Source: Zizania palustris (lineage: Eukaryota; Streptophyta; Magnoliopsida; Poales; Poaceae). Taken from it: DNA of 64,000 nucleotides. The translations under genes and the position numbers were made by a program. Shown piece by piece: positions 9,653 to 21,898 of this stretch (the first letter of the stretch is position 1; each line of letters opens with the position of its first letter). The stretch spans positions 28,698,603 through 28,762,602 of the forward strand of contig JAAALK010000289.1 of NCBI GenBank assembly GCA_019279435.1, written 5' to 3'. Under the pieces are notes generated by a model. That model worked only from the letters and a program-made list of their open reading frames with translations. It had not been told where the DNA came from and did not search any database.

Positions 9653-12600
9653 TGTCGCGCCCCGATTTAATAAATCAGGACTTTATTGAAATTCCATAGA
9701 AAATCAATAAAACAAGACGTTCATCATGCGACCACGTAAAATACGGGCAATCATTCACGGTTCGTAGACCACATTAATACAAAAGTGAATAAAGGTGGAG
9801 AGAAACTAATAAAATAAAGGTCCTAGATGAACGCCTCCTTCCAGTCTTGCCTCGACTGGGTCGCTACTCCAGACCTGCATCCTCCTCGTAGTAGACGGGC
9901 TCTGGTGTTGTAAGTCAACGGGTGAGTACAGATGTACTCAACAAGCCACCGAATGCAAATATTATGCAAGGTAATAACAAGGGAGATAGTGGCTAATTTT
10001 GCGGAAGCGAATAATTTGTAAAGCAATTTAATGTGAACAATTTATTAGTACTGAAACATAAACATGTGTATGCATCATCATCTTCTAACTCGAGGGGTAC
10101 AGTCAGCCCCACCTCGCTCAACAGTCCTTACATGCCATGAATAACTCGACCATTCAAACAATTGTAAACTAACTGCGAGTAGTCACACAACCCGCCCTTG
10201 ACCGTGGGCTCGGCTTTTCGAAAAGATTAAATTTACTCTGATCAGAGATGTACCACTGTACCCAAAAGGCACGCACTCATCACTTACACCAAAGTGTAAC
10301 GAGATGACCCATTACCACGGGAACTCGTGCCAAAACCTTCCATATAGTCCTCCCCGACTCAACAGCACACTCTTATGGGTTTCGTATGGTGTCCCGACGC
10401 ATCGGAGCCCCACCATACCCCCCCTTGAGCCTCGTCAGTACAAGTCGCCCGCAGGCTAGCCCCTTGCCCCCTCCTCTATGGTGCATCGAGCCGGAGTATT
10501 CCATACTCCCAGTTAGGACTTACCCATTAGACTTGTGGTTGGTACGGAAGTGCTTTGCAACAGATCCCGCAGACCGGTCCTTATAGTGCCCCGGGTGCGA
10601 CAAACCAATGCCCGAGCTTGCACCCGGAACCCACCATACTTATAACTTAGCCAACTCCAACAGAGTCCAGAGACGAGAATAACGGGGAAATTCGTATATC
10701 AGAATCCAGCTATCTACGACTCATTCTTTCATCCTATAGCTGTTGTGCCGGTACATTGGGCACTAGCTAATATAATATTTGAAGAGTGACAAGGAGTTAA
10801 GGCTCAATAAGCATGGCTTGGGTTGCACACAAGGACGGGGATCTAATAAATATAAGTGTAGGGCTTGATATTGGACTAATGCAATATTAACCTATGAGTT
10901 ATAGCGATAATTTATTAAAACATGGGCTCAATGATGATCAACTATTTCCACAGAGGTGGTCGATGACTTGCCTTGATCAGCAAATGGGGATGGAGGAACC
11001 TCGGGGTAGAACTCCTGCTCCTCGATGAACTCGTAGTCTTCTTGATACGGAAAAATAAACAGTACATTCAATAAACAGACAAAATCCACCAAATACTAAA
11101 CATACATATTTGTGGGTTTAATTATGTGGAATAAAGTTTTAATATTCTGATGTTTGGTGAATAAACAGTAAACTTAATTTCTTAGGGCTTTCTAATTTAT
11201 TTTTCTGAATTATTAATTTATCCCTAAGGGGTTTTTATTCTTTTATTTGTTTAAAAATATTTTGGGTAACACTGACATACTGTTTTTATGGCATTAATGT
11301 GTAGAGAATATTATTCTGGATTTAACAAAATTTGAATGGTGAAATTTGGAGTTAAAATGAGCAAGTTATGAATTTTCAAAGTTTAAATCAATTTCTGGAA
11401 TTTTATTTAAACTGAAAAAGGGTTCTGGTCCACGGTGAGCCAGGCCCACGGTAGACCGCGCCACTGTGCGCGTGGACCGGTTGATCCAGAGCCGTCGGAT
11501 CTGGATCTGGCGGCCAGGCGCTAGGCGGGAGGGATTAAGTGGAAATGGACGGCTGCGATTAAATCCCGTCGAACCGGTACGCGTGGACGCACCAGATCGC
11601 TCGGAGGTTTTAAGTGGTGATCGACGGCCGAGAGGCCTCGATACCCCTTTGACCAGATCCGAGGGCCCAGATTAATTCTCGAAGGGATTTAATCATAGCC
11701 CTCCGATCGTGATCGAACGGCCGAGGCGCGATCCGGCACGGCACGACGTAAGGGGAAGTGTACCCCCTTCATCTCCGGCGACGGCGGGGCTCGGTTGAGG
11801 TCATGGTGGCGGCGGCGAGCGCCTACGTGCCTAGCTAGGGCCAGAAATGGAACGCGGGGAGTAAGGGGGTCACGATGGTACCTTCGGCGGTGAAGCTGGG
11901 CGACGGACGGTGACGACGGCGAGGGTAGACGGCGAGGTCTCCTCGGGTGCTCGACGGCGACGGCGATCCGGCGGATCCTACGGCCAACCGAGGGGCGGCC
12001 GAGGACGGTGTGGTCTCGGCGGTCACGAAGGTGGAAACGGCTAGGGCAGTGGGGGTCCGAGGCGGTGGCGATTGCTCGCCGGAGGCAGACCAGGGGAGGA
12101 GCTCGAAAAAGCGGCAGCGGCGCTCTGGAGGGCTTCGGTTAGGGCTTAGGAGGTGTGGGCTGAGTGCAGTGACCGGCGGGGTATAAATAGGGGGTTTGCC
12201 GGCGTAAGGAGGGAAGGATGTCGGTGGAAATCCGAGGGGTTCCATTTTTGCGCCGGCGAGCTTCCATGCGTACGGGGAGGCTTCTATACTCATCAATCTG
12301 CGTCGGGCTTGGATGGAAAGAGATCGCCGGAGTGAGGGGATCACGATGCAGTGCTTGGTTGGGCGAAATCGGGCGGCCGGCGGCGGATTTGGAAGGGGAT
12401 CTCGCCGGATAAGGGAGGGGGATCCCCTTCCAATGAAGAAGACGAAGCTGACAGGTGGCCCCCACCTGTCAGCGGGCGAAACAGAAAAGGAAGGGCCGAC
12501 AGGCGGGTCCGGGCGGTCAGTGGGCGAAAGCGGCGCGGCAGAGGCTGACCGGTGGGACCGAAGCGGGCGCGGGCGGGAGAGAGAGGAGGGAAGCGGCGCC

Positions 12601-12955
12601 GACAGGACGGACCCACGGGTCAGTGACCCATGGCTTGGACTGGGCTGGGCTCGGGCGAATTCGGGGTTGAGGCCCATTAAGCATTTTTAATTCTTTTCTA
12701 ATTTAAAATAAATCCAGTAATTCATATATTTGATTAAGGGTTGAATCACTGTTGGTAAAAATTTGTAAAAATTCCTAAAATTATGTCTTGGCCTCTAGTT
12801 CATCTCATAAAATTTTCAGGTCCAAATTTTGAGTATTTCTCCCTGTTTGGCTTTATTTGGGTTCTTTTATGATTTTCCTTTAATAACTAAATCCAGAAAT
12901 GATTAATTAATAATTTTCTTTTATTTTATTTGTTTTTATTTCTTGGGGTATTACA
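9653..12955 (-). repeat. 3' LTR of element B (3303 bp)
   Basis: On the plus strand it runs from TGTCGCGCCCCGATTT to GGGGTATTACA. It aligns over its whole length with 18590-21893. The terminal TGTTACA of the other copy is TATTACA here. About half (9653-11430) is AT-richer and resembles the LTR of C. The other half (11430-12680) is very GC-rich. Long open frames in the GC-rich half are not believed to be genes. Confidence 0.93.
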
Positions 12956-12972
12956 ATCCTATCCCCCTTACA
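12956..12972 (-). other. Polypurine tract of element B
   Basis: The minus strand reads TAAGGGGGATAGGAT immediately before the 3' LTR. The same sequence precedes the 3' LTR of element C (51851-51865), and both are preceded by CGAGGACGAGATTCT. Confidence 0.85.
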
Positions 12973-12997
12973 GAGAATCTCGTCCTCGAGATTCGGA

Positions 12998-14271
12998 TCA
13001 ATCCTCGAATAGCTCAGGATGTTGTGCCTTGAGTTCATCTTCTTTTTCCCATGTAGCTTCCTCTACCGGATGATTGCTCCACTGCACTTTACAGAAACGG
13101 ATGACTCGACTCCTGGTGATCCTTTCCTTGATCTCCAATATCTTAACAGGCTTTTCCACATAGGTCAGATCCTCTTGAACATCCAACTACTGAAGATCCA
13201 CTTGCTCTGTGGGGACGCGGAGACACTTCTTGAGTTGGGATACGTGAAATACGTCATGTACTCCCGCCAATGAGGGTGGTAATTCCAACTGATATGCAAC
13301 TTCGCCTTGGCATCGAACAATGGGAAATGGTCCAACATATCGAGGGTCCAACTTTCCTCTCATGTTAAACCGTTGAGTACCACGGAGAGGCGTAACTCGA
13401 AGGTAAACATGATCTCCTTCTTCGAAGGCTAGGTCTCGGCGACGATTGTCTGCGTAGCTCTTCTGTCATGATTGGGCCATCTTGAGTCGGTCTCTGATGA
13501 TCCGTACCTTCTCTTCAGCTTCACGAAGAATGTCTGTTCCGAATACTTGGGATTCACCAGTTTGGTCCCAAAGTAGAGGCGTTCTGCACTTACGTCCATA
13601 TAGGGCTTCAAAAGGAGACATCTGAAGGCTGGCTTGATAGCTGTTGTTGTACGAAAACTCAGCGTACGGCAAGCTCTTGTCCCAAGTGGCTCCAAAATCC
13701 AAGACACATGCTCGCAGCATATCCTCTAATATCTGATTCACCCTCTCTGTTTGTCCATCTGTCTGAGGGTGGTAGACGGTACTGAAATTCAATCTCGTGC
13801 CCATCTCGTCTTGAAGGTTCTTCCAGAAACGAGAGGTAAACTGACTTCCTCTGTCGGACACTATCTTCTTGGGCACTCCATGAAGACACACGATCCGGGC
13901 CATGTATAATTCTGCAAGCTTAGGGCCACTAAAGGTTGTCTTGACGGCTATGAAATGGGCTACTTTCGTAAGCCGATCGATGATCACCCAAATAGAATCA
14001 TACCCAAGTTGAGTCTTTGGTAATCCGGTGATGAAATCCATACCGATCTCTTCCCACTTCCATTCAGGCACTTTAAGTGGCTGTAACAATCCTGCAGGTC
14101 TCTGATGTTCAGCTTTTACTCTTCTGCAGGTGTCACATTCGGCGACGAACTGTGCAATCTCTCTTTTCATGCTGACCCACCAATAACGTTCCTTCAGGTC
14201 CTGGTACATCTTGGTACTGCCTGGATGAATGGAGTACAACGTCTCGTGGGCTTCTCTCAGGATAATGGTCT
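12998..14271 (-). pseudogene. Element B integrase and C-terminal chromodomain
   Basis: The integrase starts out of frame with the RNase H: one frameshift at about 14272. It shows the zinc-binding N-terminus (HETLYSIHPG then CDTC) and a DDE core with MDFITGLP, SDRGSQF and DGQTERVNQ. After a linker the last 62 codons (13186-12998) form a chromodomain (TYVEKPVKILEIKER, KVQWSNHPVEEATWE), ending at 12998. Two stops interrupt it: TGA at 13466-13468 (a CGA to TGA type change after MAQS) and TAG at 13187-13189 just upstream of the chromodomain. In this clade the chromodomain directs integration to marked chromatin. Confidence 0.9.
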
Positions 14272-17200
14272 TTATCTCTGGCCTATCCGGTACACATATT
14301 CGGGTTCCAAACCATATGGTGCCATTCTCGTCCTCTGAAAATCCTGGGGCTTTCCTTGTCTCATGTTCTTCCTAATGGCAGCTATATCCGGGTCTTTCAA
14401 TTGAGCTTCGCGGATTTGCTCGAACAAGACAGGTTGAGTCTCCAAGGTGGCTAGATATGCTCCTGTGGTTAATCCAAGGTTCAACTTTTCCATCTCTCTA
14501 CATAACAAGGGTGCGTGTTCTTGAATCATCATGGCTGTGCAATATCCCTTGCGACTTAATGCATCAGCTACCACATTTGCTTTTCCGGGGTGGTAGTGAA
14601 TACCTAAGTCATAGTCCTTTATTAGTTCCAACCATCGTCTTTGCCTCGGATTGAGGTCTGGCTGTGTGAAGATGTACTTCAAGCTCTTGTGGTCCGTAAA
14701 GATCTCACAGCGATTTCCAATCAAATAGTGCCTCCAAATCTTAAGGGCATGTACCACAGCGGCTAATTCCAAATCGTGGGTCGGGTAGTTCAACTCATGA
14801 GGTCTCAACTGACGGGAGGCATAAGGGATAACTTTTCCATCTTGCATAAGAACACATCCCAATCCTTGGCGAGATGCGTCGCAATAGACATGGAAGTCTT
14901 TCCGGATATCGGGTAGGGTTAGTATGGGTGCTGACACCAGACGGGTCTTGAGAGTGCGGAAACTTTCCTCGCATTCAGGAGTCCATTCAAACTTTTCTCC
15001 TTTCTGCAGCAACTTGGTCATTGGCTTGGCTATCTTAGAAAAATTCTCAATGAACCTCCGATAATATCCGGCCAAACCCAGAAAACTTCGTATCTCAGAT
15101 ACATTCGTGGGTGGCAGCCAATCTGTAACTGCTTCTACGGTGGCAGGGTCTACTGCGATTCCTTGCGCAGAGATGATGTGTCCAAGGAACTTTACTTCCG
15201 CCGTCCAAAACTTGCATTTGCTGTACTTGGCATATAATTGGTGTTCCCTTAGCTTCCCTAAGGTTAACTGGAGGTGAGCCTCGTGCTCTCTCTGGTCCTT
15301 GGAATAGATGAGGATGTCATCTATGAAGACTACGATGAATTTATCCAAATATTCCATGAACACCTTATTCATCATGTTCATGAAGAATGCAGGGGCGTTG
15401 GTCAATCCAAAGGACATAACTGTGCACTCATACAATCCATAACGGGTGGTAAAGGCCGTCTTGGGTATATCTTCTTCTCGAATCCTTAACTGATGATAAC
15501 CAGAACGCAAGTCGATCTTCGAGAATACTGTAGCTCCCTTTAGCTGGTCGAAGAGATCATTGATCCGAGGCAACGGGTACTTATTCTTGATAGTTACTTC
15601 ATTCAAGGCACGATAATCCACACACATACGCTTTGCCTTGTCTTCTTTCTTCTCGACGAAGATGACGGGGGCACCCCATGGCAATGTGCTAGGTCTGATG
15701 TAACCTTTCCTTTCGAGATCCTCCAATTGCTGCTTCATCTTAGCTAACTCATTAGCGGCCATCCGGTATGGTCGCTTATAAATAGGGGTGGTTCCGGGCA
15801 CCAAGTCAATCCTGAACTCGATGTCCCTCTTGGGTGGCATCCCTGGTAGATCCTCTGGGAATACGTCAGGGTATTCACTGACTACTGGTATCTCCTCCAA
15901 GGTAATCTGATGTAGTCTTGTCCTTTCGGCCTTCATGCTTGGCATCTGGAATGTGACGATAGTCCCGACTTCATCAGTCACAGTCACTTTTCTCTGGGCG
16001 CATTCTATTACTCCTTGATGTTTATTTAGCCAATCCATCCCTAAAATGAGATCCAAACCTTGACATTCTATTAGAATGGGGTCGGCCCAAAATATCGTGC
16101 CTTGGATATCTACCCATACCCTTGGACTAAAAGAATAGGCGAGGGTTTGCTTGCCCGGGGTAGCTATTAACACTGGTCTGGGTAGTTCACTTATGTCCAA
16201 GGAATTTCTTTCCACAAAAGCAGTTGACATAAAGGAGTGGGTAGCTCCGGTGTCAAACAATACCACTGCAAGCGATGAATGAACCATAAACTTACCCATG
16301 ACAATCTCCGGGGCGGCCTGGGCTTCTTCGGCGGTGACATGGTTGATCTTGGCGCGGACGGCGGGGTTTGAGGTGACGCCTTGAGTACGCTTGGGATGAG
16401 GGCACTGATGGGAGTAGTGCCCCTCCTGGCGGCAGTTGAAGCATACCACAGGCTTGTCGTGCCTATATCTCAGAATCTCCGGCTTCTTGGCCGGGGCAGC
16501 TGGGGCGGCTGATGCGGCGGGAGCGGGGCGAGGTTGACCGGCTCCGGCATTGGTGGCAGGTGGTGCCGGACGATACACTGGGCGGGGGTGGTACTGCTGT
16601 GCTGGTGGAGGAGGGGTGAATCGGGGCCTCTGTGCCATGCCTTGGTTCTGCCTGAAGGCAATCATCCGCTTCTTCTTCAGGTCGACCTTATTCTGTTGGG
16701 TCTCCTGCATAATAGCTTTGTTCACCAACTTTTGAAAGTTGGCGAAATCTCCAAAGATGAGTTGTAGGGACAACTCATCCTTCAGTCCCCGGAGGAACTT
16801 GGCTTGCCTGGCCGCATCCGTACGAACCTCCTCAGGTGCGTATCGGGCCAGACGGTTGAACTCGTGCATATACTCGATTACGGACCTACTCCCCTGCTGC
16901 AGGTCTCTGAACTCTTGTTGTTTCTGTGCGATAATTCCGTCGAGGATGTGAGCGGCACGAAAAGCGGCCGAGAACTCCGCCCAAGTGTGGGCGTGTCCCT
17001 CGGGCAGGGTCTCGCGAAGATTGTCCCACCACTCTGCGGCGGGACCATGGAGTTGGTGGGTGGCGAAGGCCACATTCTCCTGCTCAGTGCAGGTCAGCAG
17101 ATCGAGCTTCTTCTCGATAGCCCTCAACCAATCCCCAGCCTCCATGGGGTTGGTGGTGCTTGAGAAGGTCGGTGGGCGAACTCGGAGGAACTCCGGGAGC

Positions 17201-17476
17201 TGAGAGGTGGGAGCGGGAGCTGGTGCGGCGAGACGATGCAGCTCGGGCTGTTGGTGGAGGCGGAAAAAACTGAGCCTGCTGCTCCTGCATCTGCTGTTGC
17301 TGTTGTTGCATCTGGTTCAATAAAGCAGTGACTAGCTGGTTTTGGGTGGCCATCATTTCGGCCACTGTAGGGTGATTAGCGATTGGGGCTTGTCTTTGTC
17401 CAGTGGCTCCCCATTGTGGCAAGTTGCCACTCTCTCCTCCATTCTGGGGAGCGTCGGAACCCTGAGTGTTGGTCAT
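14272..17476 (-). pseudogene. Element B gag, protease, RT and RNase H
   Basis: The gag ATG is at 17476 (MTNTQGSDAPQNGG), with a glutamine-rich segment. A run of six T (plus-strand A at 17264-17269) shifts the frame by one compared with element C. The correct frame reopens and runs 957 codons to 14272. Counted from the methionine at 17145, it holds the retrotransposon gag domain (WDNLRETLPEG, FLRGLKDELS), a CCHC knuckle CFNCRQEGHYSHQC near residue 235, and protease LFDTGATHSF near 298. RT with FVEKKEDKAKRMCVDYRALN and FIDD (607-610) and a Ty3 RNase H (YCDASRQGLG, FTDHKSLKYIF) follow. The frame is lost again before integrase. Confidence 0.92.
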
Positions 17477-17644
17477 CCTGGAGTTTTCAAAGTAAACAAT
17501 ATTTATTTTAGAGAACTCTTTATGTTTTATTCCAAAAAGTGTCGTTCTTGCGGTTACATTTATTATTCATTCATGCCTTATATTTTGACATGAATGGCAT
17601 CACAAGTAAGCAAAAAATGAAAAACAATCAATCGTAAACTACGT

Positions 17645-18451
17645 CTAGGGTAGCTCGGGGGACGGCTCAATCTCGGGCTCGTGGGAGCTGGTCGGGGTCG
17701 AGGAGCTGGATGGTCCGGCGGGTGGTGCACTGCGGGAGATCCTCTTGGGCCCCACGGTAGGGATCCGAAGGGGTTTCTTCTTGCGAGGCGGAAGAGGTGC
17801 GATCTCCTCGATGTCCTTCTTTAATTCCTCGATCTGGTAGCGGAGCTGTGGGTTGGTGGCGACGCGCTGCCGAAGGAGCTCATTCTGACGCCGTAATTCC
17901 TCTGCCTCGGCAGCCAAACGGTGTCCCTGCTGGATACGGCGATGAAGATCTCCGTTCTCGCGGTTCAGATCCTCAGAAGATTGTCGGTAAAAGCTGATTG
18001 TGTCGCGTTGTCCATTGGCGTCCTGCAATGCCTCGTAATGGAGATCATCCATGGCCTCCAACAAGCGCATGGTATGACCAATCGCAGAATGGCGCTGGGA
18101 GAGTGTGCTGACGAAGACGCTATGGGGGCTCCCTGGAGTGCGAAGAGGCATGAAGCGAAAGTTCGTGTCGTAGAGCTCACTATCATAGATCATCCAGAGC
18201 TCTGTGAGTGCCTGGAGGGCGGTGCGCTGACTGGCAACCAAGAAGGTAGGTCCTCCTCCGCGATAGGTGTGAGCTGTCTGAGGGGAGGGCTGGACGACGA
18301 CGGTGACCTCGCAGAAGCTTTCTTCCTCGTCGGGGAAGACTCCATGGTACATCGGCTCATGCTCGAATCCGAGGAAACCGACGAGCATGCGCAGCTCGCG
18401 GATGAATCCGGCCTCATCACGAAGGTTCCCACTCATGGTACGGACCGGCAT
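17645..18451 (-). CDS. orf0 of element B: coiled-coil protein of unknown function
   Basis: An intact 268-codon frame from an ATG at 18451 lies between the PBS and gag, on the same strand. Residues about 1-140 look globular (RDEAGFIRELRMLVGFLGF, a strand-like CEVTVVV, then VASQRTALQALTELW). Residues about 150-225 form a charged coiled coil (ENGDLHRRIQQGH, AEELRRQNELLRQR). The tail is basic, then rich in proline and serine (PLPPRKKKPLRI). The C element has the same gene with one stop, and the two proteins align throughout, so it is a conserved part of this retrotransposon group. An extra ORF at this place is known in rice RIRE3/RIRE8 elements. Its role is not established. The spacing between strand-like and helix-like parts loosely recalls a dsRNA-binding fold; this is only a guess. 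Confidence 0.8.
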   Translation of the reverse strand: MPVRTMSGNLRDEAGFIRELRMLVGFLGFEHEPMYHGVFPDEEESFCEVTVVVQPSPQTAHTYRGGGPTFLVASQRTALQALTELWMIYDSELYDTNFRFMPLRTPGSPHSVFVSTLSQRHSAIGHTMRLLEAMDDLHYEALQDANGQRDTISFYRQSSEDLNRENGDLHRRIQQGHRLAAEAEELRRQNELLRQRVATNPQLRYQIEELKKDIEEIAPLPPRKKKPLRIPTVGPKRISRSAPPAGPSSSSTPTSSHEPEIEPSPELP

Positions 18452-18574
18452 CTCCAAAAGAGAGAAAGTTTTTGTGAAAATCTTGGAAGATGAGAGGATA
18501 AGTAGTGTTTGTAAGAAAATATAGTAAGTATAAGTCCTAAGGTCAGGTCTGTTTGGCTTCCTACAGTCAAGTCG

Positions 18575-18586
18575 GCTCTGATACCA
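18575..18586 (-). other. Primer binding site of element B (initiator Met tRNA)
   Basis: The minus strand reads TGGTATCAGAGC three bases after the 5' LTR end. It is complementary to the 3' end of plant initiator methionine tRNA, as is usual for this clade. Confidence 0.9.
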
Positions 18587-18589
18587 TCT

Positions 18590-21500
18590 TGTCGCGCCCC
18601 GATTTCATAAATCAGGACTTTATTGAAATTCCATAGAAAATCAATAAAACAAGACGTTCATCATGCGACCACGTACAATACGGGCAATCATTCACGGTTC
18701 GTAGACCGCATTAATACAAAAGTGAATAAAGGTGGAGAGAAACTAATAAAATAAGGGTCCTAGATGAACGCCTCCTTCCAGTCTCGCCTCGACTGGGTCG
18801 CTACTCCAGACCTGCATCCTCCTCATAGTAGACGGGCTCTGGTGTTGTAAGTCAACGGGGTGAGTACAGATGTACTCAACAAGCCACCGAATGCAAATAT
18901 TATGCAAGGTAATAACAAGGGAGATAGTGGCTAATTTTGCGGAAGCGAATAATTTGTAAAGCAATTTAATGTGAACAATTTATTAGTACTGAAACATAAA
19001 CATGTGTATGCATCATTATCTTCTAACTCGAGGGGTACAGTCAGCCCCACCTCGCTCAACAGTCCTTACATGCCATGAATAACTCGACCATTCAAACAAT
19101 GGTAAACTAACTGCGAGTAGTCACACAACCCGCCCTTGACCGTGGGCTCGGCTTTTCGAAAAGATTAAATTTACTCTGATCAGAGATGTACCACTGTACC
19201 CACAAGGCACGCACTCATCACTTACACCAAAGTGTAACGAGATGATCCATTACCACGGGAACTCGTGCCAAAACCTTCCATATAGTCCTCCCCGACTCAA
19301 CAGCACCCTCTTATGGGTTTCATATGGTGTCCCGACGCATCGGAGCCCCACCATACCCCCCCTTGAGCCTCGTCGGTACAAGTCGCCCGCAGGCTAGCCC
19401 CTTGCCCCCTCCTCTATGGTGCATCGAGCCGGAGTATTCCATACTTCCAGTTAGGACTTACCCATTAGACTTGTGGTTGGTACGGAAGTGCTTTGCAACA
19501 GATCCCGCAGACCGGTCCTTATAGTGCCCCGGGTGCGACAAACCAATGCCCGAGCTTGCACCCGGAACCCACCATACTTATAACTTAGCCAACTCCAACA
19601 GAGTCCAGAGACGAGAATAACGGGGAAATTCATATATCAGAATCCAGCTATCTACGACTCATTCTTTTCATCCTATAGCTGTTGTGCCGGTACATTGGGC
19701 ACTAGCTAATATAATATTTGAAGAGTGACAAGGAGTTAAGGCTCAATAAGCATGGCTTGGGTTGCACACAAGGACGGGGATCTAATAAATATAAGTGTAG
19801 GGCTTGATATTGGACTAATGCAATATTAACCTATGAGTTATAGCGATAATTTATTAAAACTTGGGCTCAATGATGATCAACTGTTTCCACAGAGGTGGTC
19901 GATGACTTGCCTTGATCAGCAAATGGGGATGGAGGAACCTCGGGGTAGAACTCCTGCTCCTCGATGAACTCGTAGTCTTCTTGATACGGAAAAATAAATA
20001 GTACATTTAATAAACAGACAAAAATTCACCAAATACTAAACATACATATTTGTGGGTTTAATTATGTGGAATAAAGTTTTAATATTCTGATGTTTGGTGA
20101 ATAAACAGTAAACTTAATTTCTTAGGGCTTTCTAATTTATTTTTCTGAATTATTAATTCATCCCTAAGGGGTTTTTATTCTTTTATTTGTTTAAAAATAT
20201 TTTGGGTAACAGTGACATACTGTTTTATGGCATTAATGTGTAGAGAATATTATTCTGGATTTAACAAAATTTGAATGGTGAAATTTGGAGTTAAAATGAG
20301 CAAGTTATGAATTTTCAAAGTTTAAATCAATTTCTGGAATTTTATTTAAACTGAAAAAGGGTTCTGGTCCACGGTGAGCCAGGCCCACGGTGGACCGCGC
20401 CACTATGCGCGTGGACCGGTTGATCTAGAGCCATCGGATCTGGATCTGGCGGCCAGGCGCGAGGTGGGAGGGATTAAGTGGAAATGGACGGCTGCGATTA
20501 AATCCCGTCGAACCAGTACGCGTGGACGCACCAGATCGCTCGGAGGTTTTAAGTGGTGATCGACGGCCGAGAGGCCTCGATACCCCTTTGACCAGATCCG
20601 AAGGCCCAGATTAAATCCCGAAGGGATTTAATCCTAGCCCTCTGATCGCGATCGAACGACCGAGGCGCGATCCGGCACGGCACGACGTAAGGGGGAGTGT
20701 ACCCCCTTCGTCTCCGGCGACGGCGGGGCTCGGTTGAGGTCACGACGGCGGCGGCGAGCGCCTACGTGCCTAGCTAGGGCCAGAAATGGAACGCGGGGAG
20801 TAAGGGGGTCACGATGGTACCTTCGGCGGCGAAGCTGGGCGACGGACAGCGACGACGGCGAGGGTAGACGGCGAGGTCTCCTCGGGTGCTCGACGGCGAC
20901 GGCGATCCGGCGGATCCTACGGCCAACCGAGGGGCGGCCGAGGACGGGTGGGTCTCGGCGGTCACGAAGGTGGCAACGGCTAGGGCAGTGGGGTTCCGAG
21001 GCGGTGGTGATTGCTCGCCGGAGGCAGACCAGGGGAGGAGCTCGAAAAAGTGGCAGCGGCGCTCTAGAGGGCTTCGGTTAGGGCTTAGGAGGTGTGGGCT
21101 GAGTGCGGTGACCGGAGGGGTATAAATAGGGGGTTTGCCGGCGTAAGGAGGGAAGGATGCCGGTGGAAATCCGAGGGGTTCCATTTTTGCGCCGGCGAGC
21201 TTCCATGCGTACGGGGAGGCTTCTATACTCATGAATCCGCGTCGGGCTTGGATGGAAAGAGATCGCCGGAGTGAGGGGATCATGATCTAGTGCTTGGTTG
21301 GGCGAAATCGGGCGGCCGGCGGCGGATTTGGAAGGGGATCTCGCCGGATAAGGGAGGGGGATCCCCTTCCAACGAAGAAGACGAAGCTGACAGGTGGCCC
21401 CCACCTGTCAGCGGGCGAAACAGAAAAGGAAGGGCCGACAGGCGGGTCCGGGCGGTCAGTGGGCGAAAGCGGCGCGGCAGAGGCTGGCCGGTGGGACCGA

Positions 21501-21893
21501 AGCGGGCGCGGGCGGGAGAGAGAGGAGGGAAGCGGCGCCGATAGGAGGGACCCACGGGTCAGTGACCCATGGCTTGGACTGGGCTGGGCTCGGGCGAATT
21601 CGGGGTTGAGGCCCATTAAGCATTTTTAATTCTTTTCTGATTTTAAAATAAATCCAGTAATTCATATATTTGATTAAGGGTTGAATCACTGTTGGTAAAA
21701 ATTTGTAAAATTCCTAAAATTGTGTCTTGGCCTCTAGTTCATCTCATAAAATTTTCAGGTCCAAATTTTGAGTATTTCTCCCTGTTTGGCTTTATTTGGG
21801 TTCTTTTATGATTTTCCTTTAATAACTAAATCCAGAAATGATTAATTAATAATTTTCTTTATTTTATTTGTTTTTATTTCTTGGGGTGTTACA
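18590..21893 (-). repeat. 5' LTR of element B (3304 bp)
   Basis: It matches 9653-12955 over its full length. Differences by eye are mostly transitions and are denser in the GC-rich half (about 20370-21610). A CTATTTATAC motif on the minus strand near 21119-21128 is a plausible TATA region and matches CCCTATTTAACC in the C LTR. Confidence 0.93.
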
Positions 21894-21898
21894 CTGCA

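Larger units (their letters stand above)
9653..21893 (-). mobile_element. Chromodomain Gypsy element B (Tekay/Del-like) nested in A
   Basis: A complete minus-strand element of 12241 bp flanked by the 5-bp duplication CTGCA (9648-9652 and 21894-21898). Order in its own direction: 5' LTR (21893-18590), initiator-Met PBS, upstream ORF (orf0), gag, protease, RT, RNase H, integrase, chromodomain, PPT, 3' LTR (12955-9653). Long LTRs (3.3 kb), a TGGTATCAGAGC primer site, a DTGA protease and a C-terminal chromodomain place it with Tekay/Del chromoviruses. The upstream ORF recalls rice RIRE3/RIRE8. By eye the LTRs differ at roughly 70 sites (about 2%). Two frameshifts and two stops in gag-pol make it non-autonomous now. 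Confidence 0.93.

Noticed and set aside
11835..12677. 280-codon minus-strand frame and overlapping frames in the B LTR (also 20774-21616)
   Set aside because: Low-complexity Pro/Ser/Arg content from GC-rich LTR sequence. The second LTR breaks the frame into pieces, so there is no conservation as a protein.
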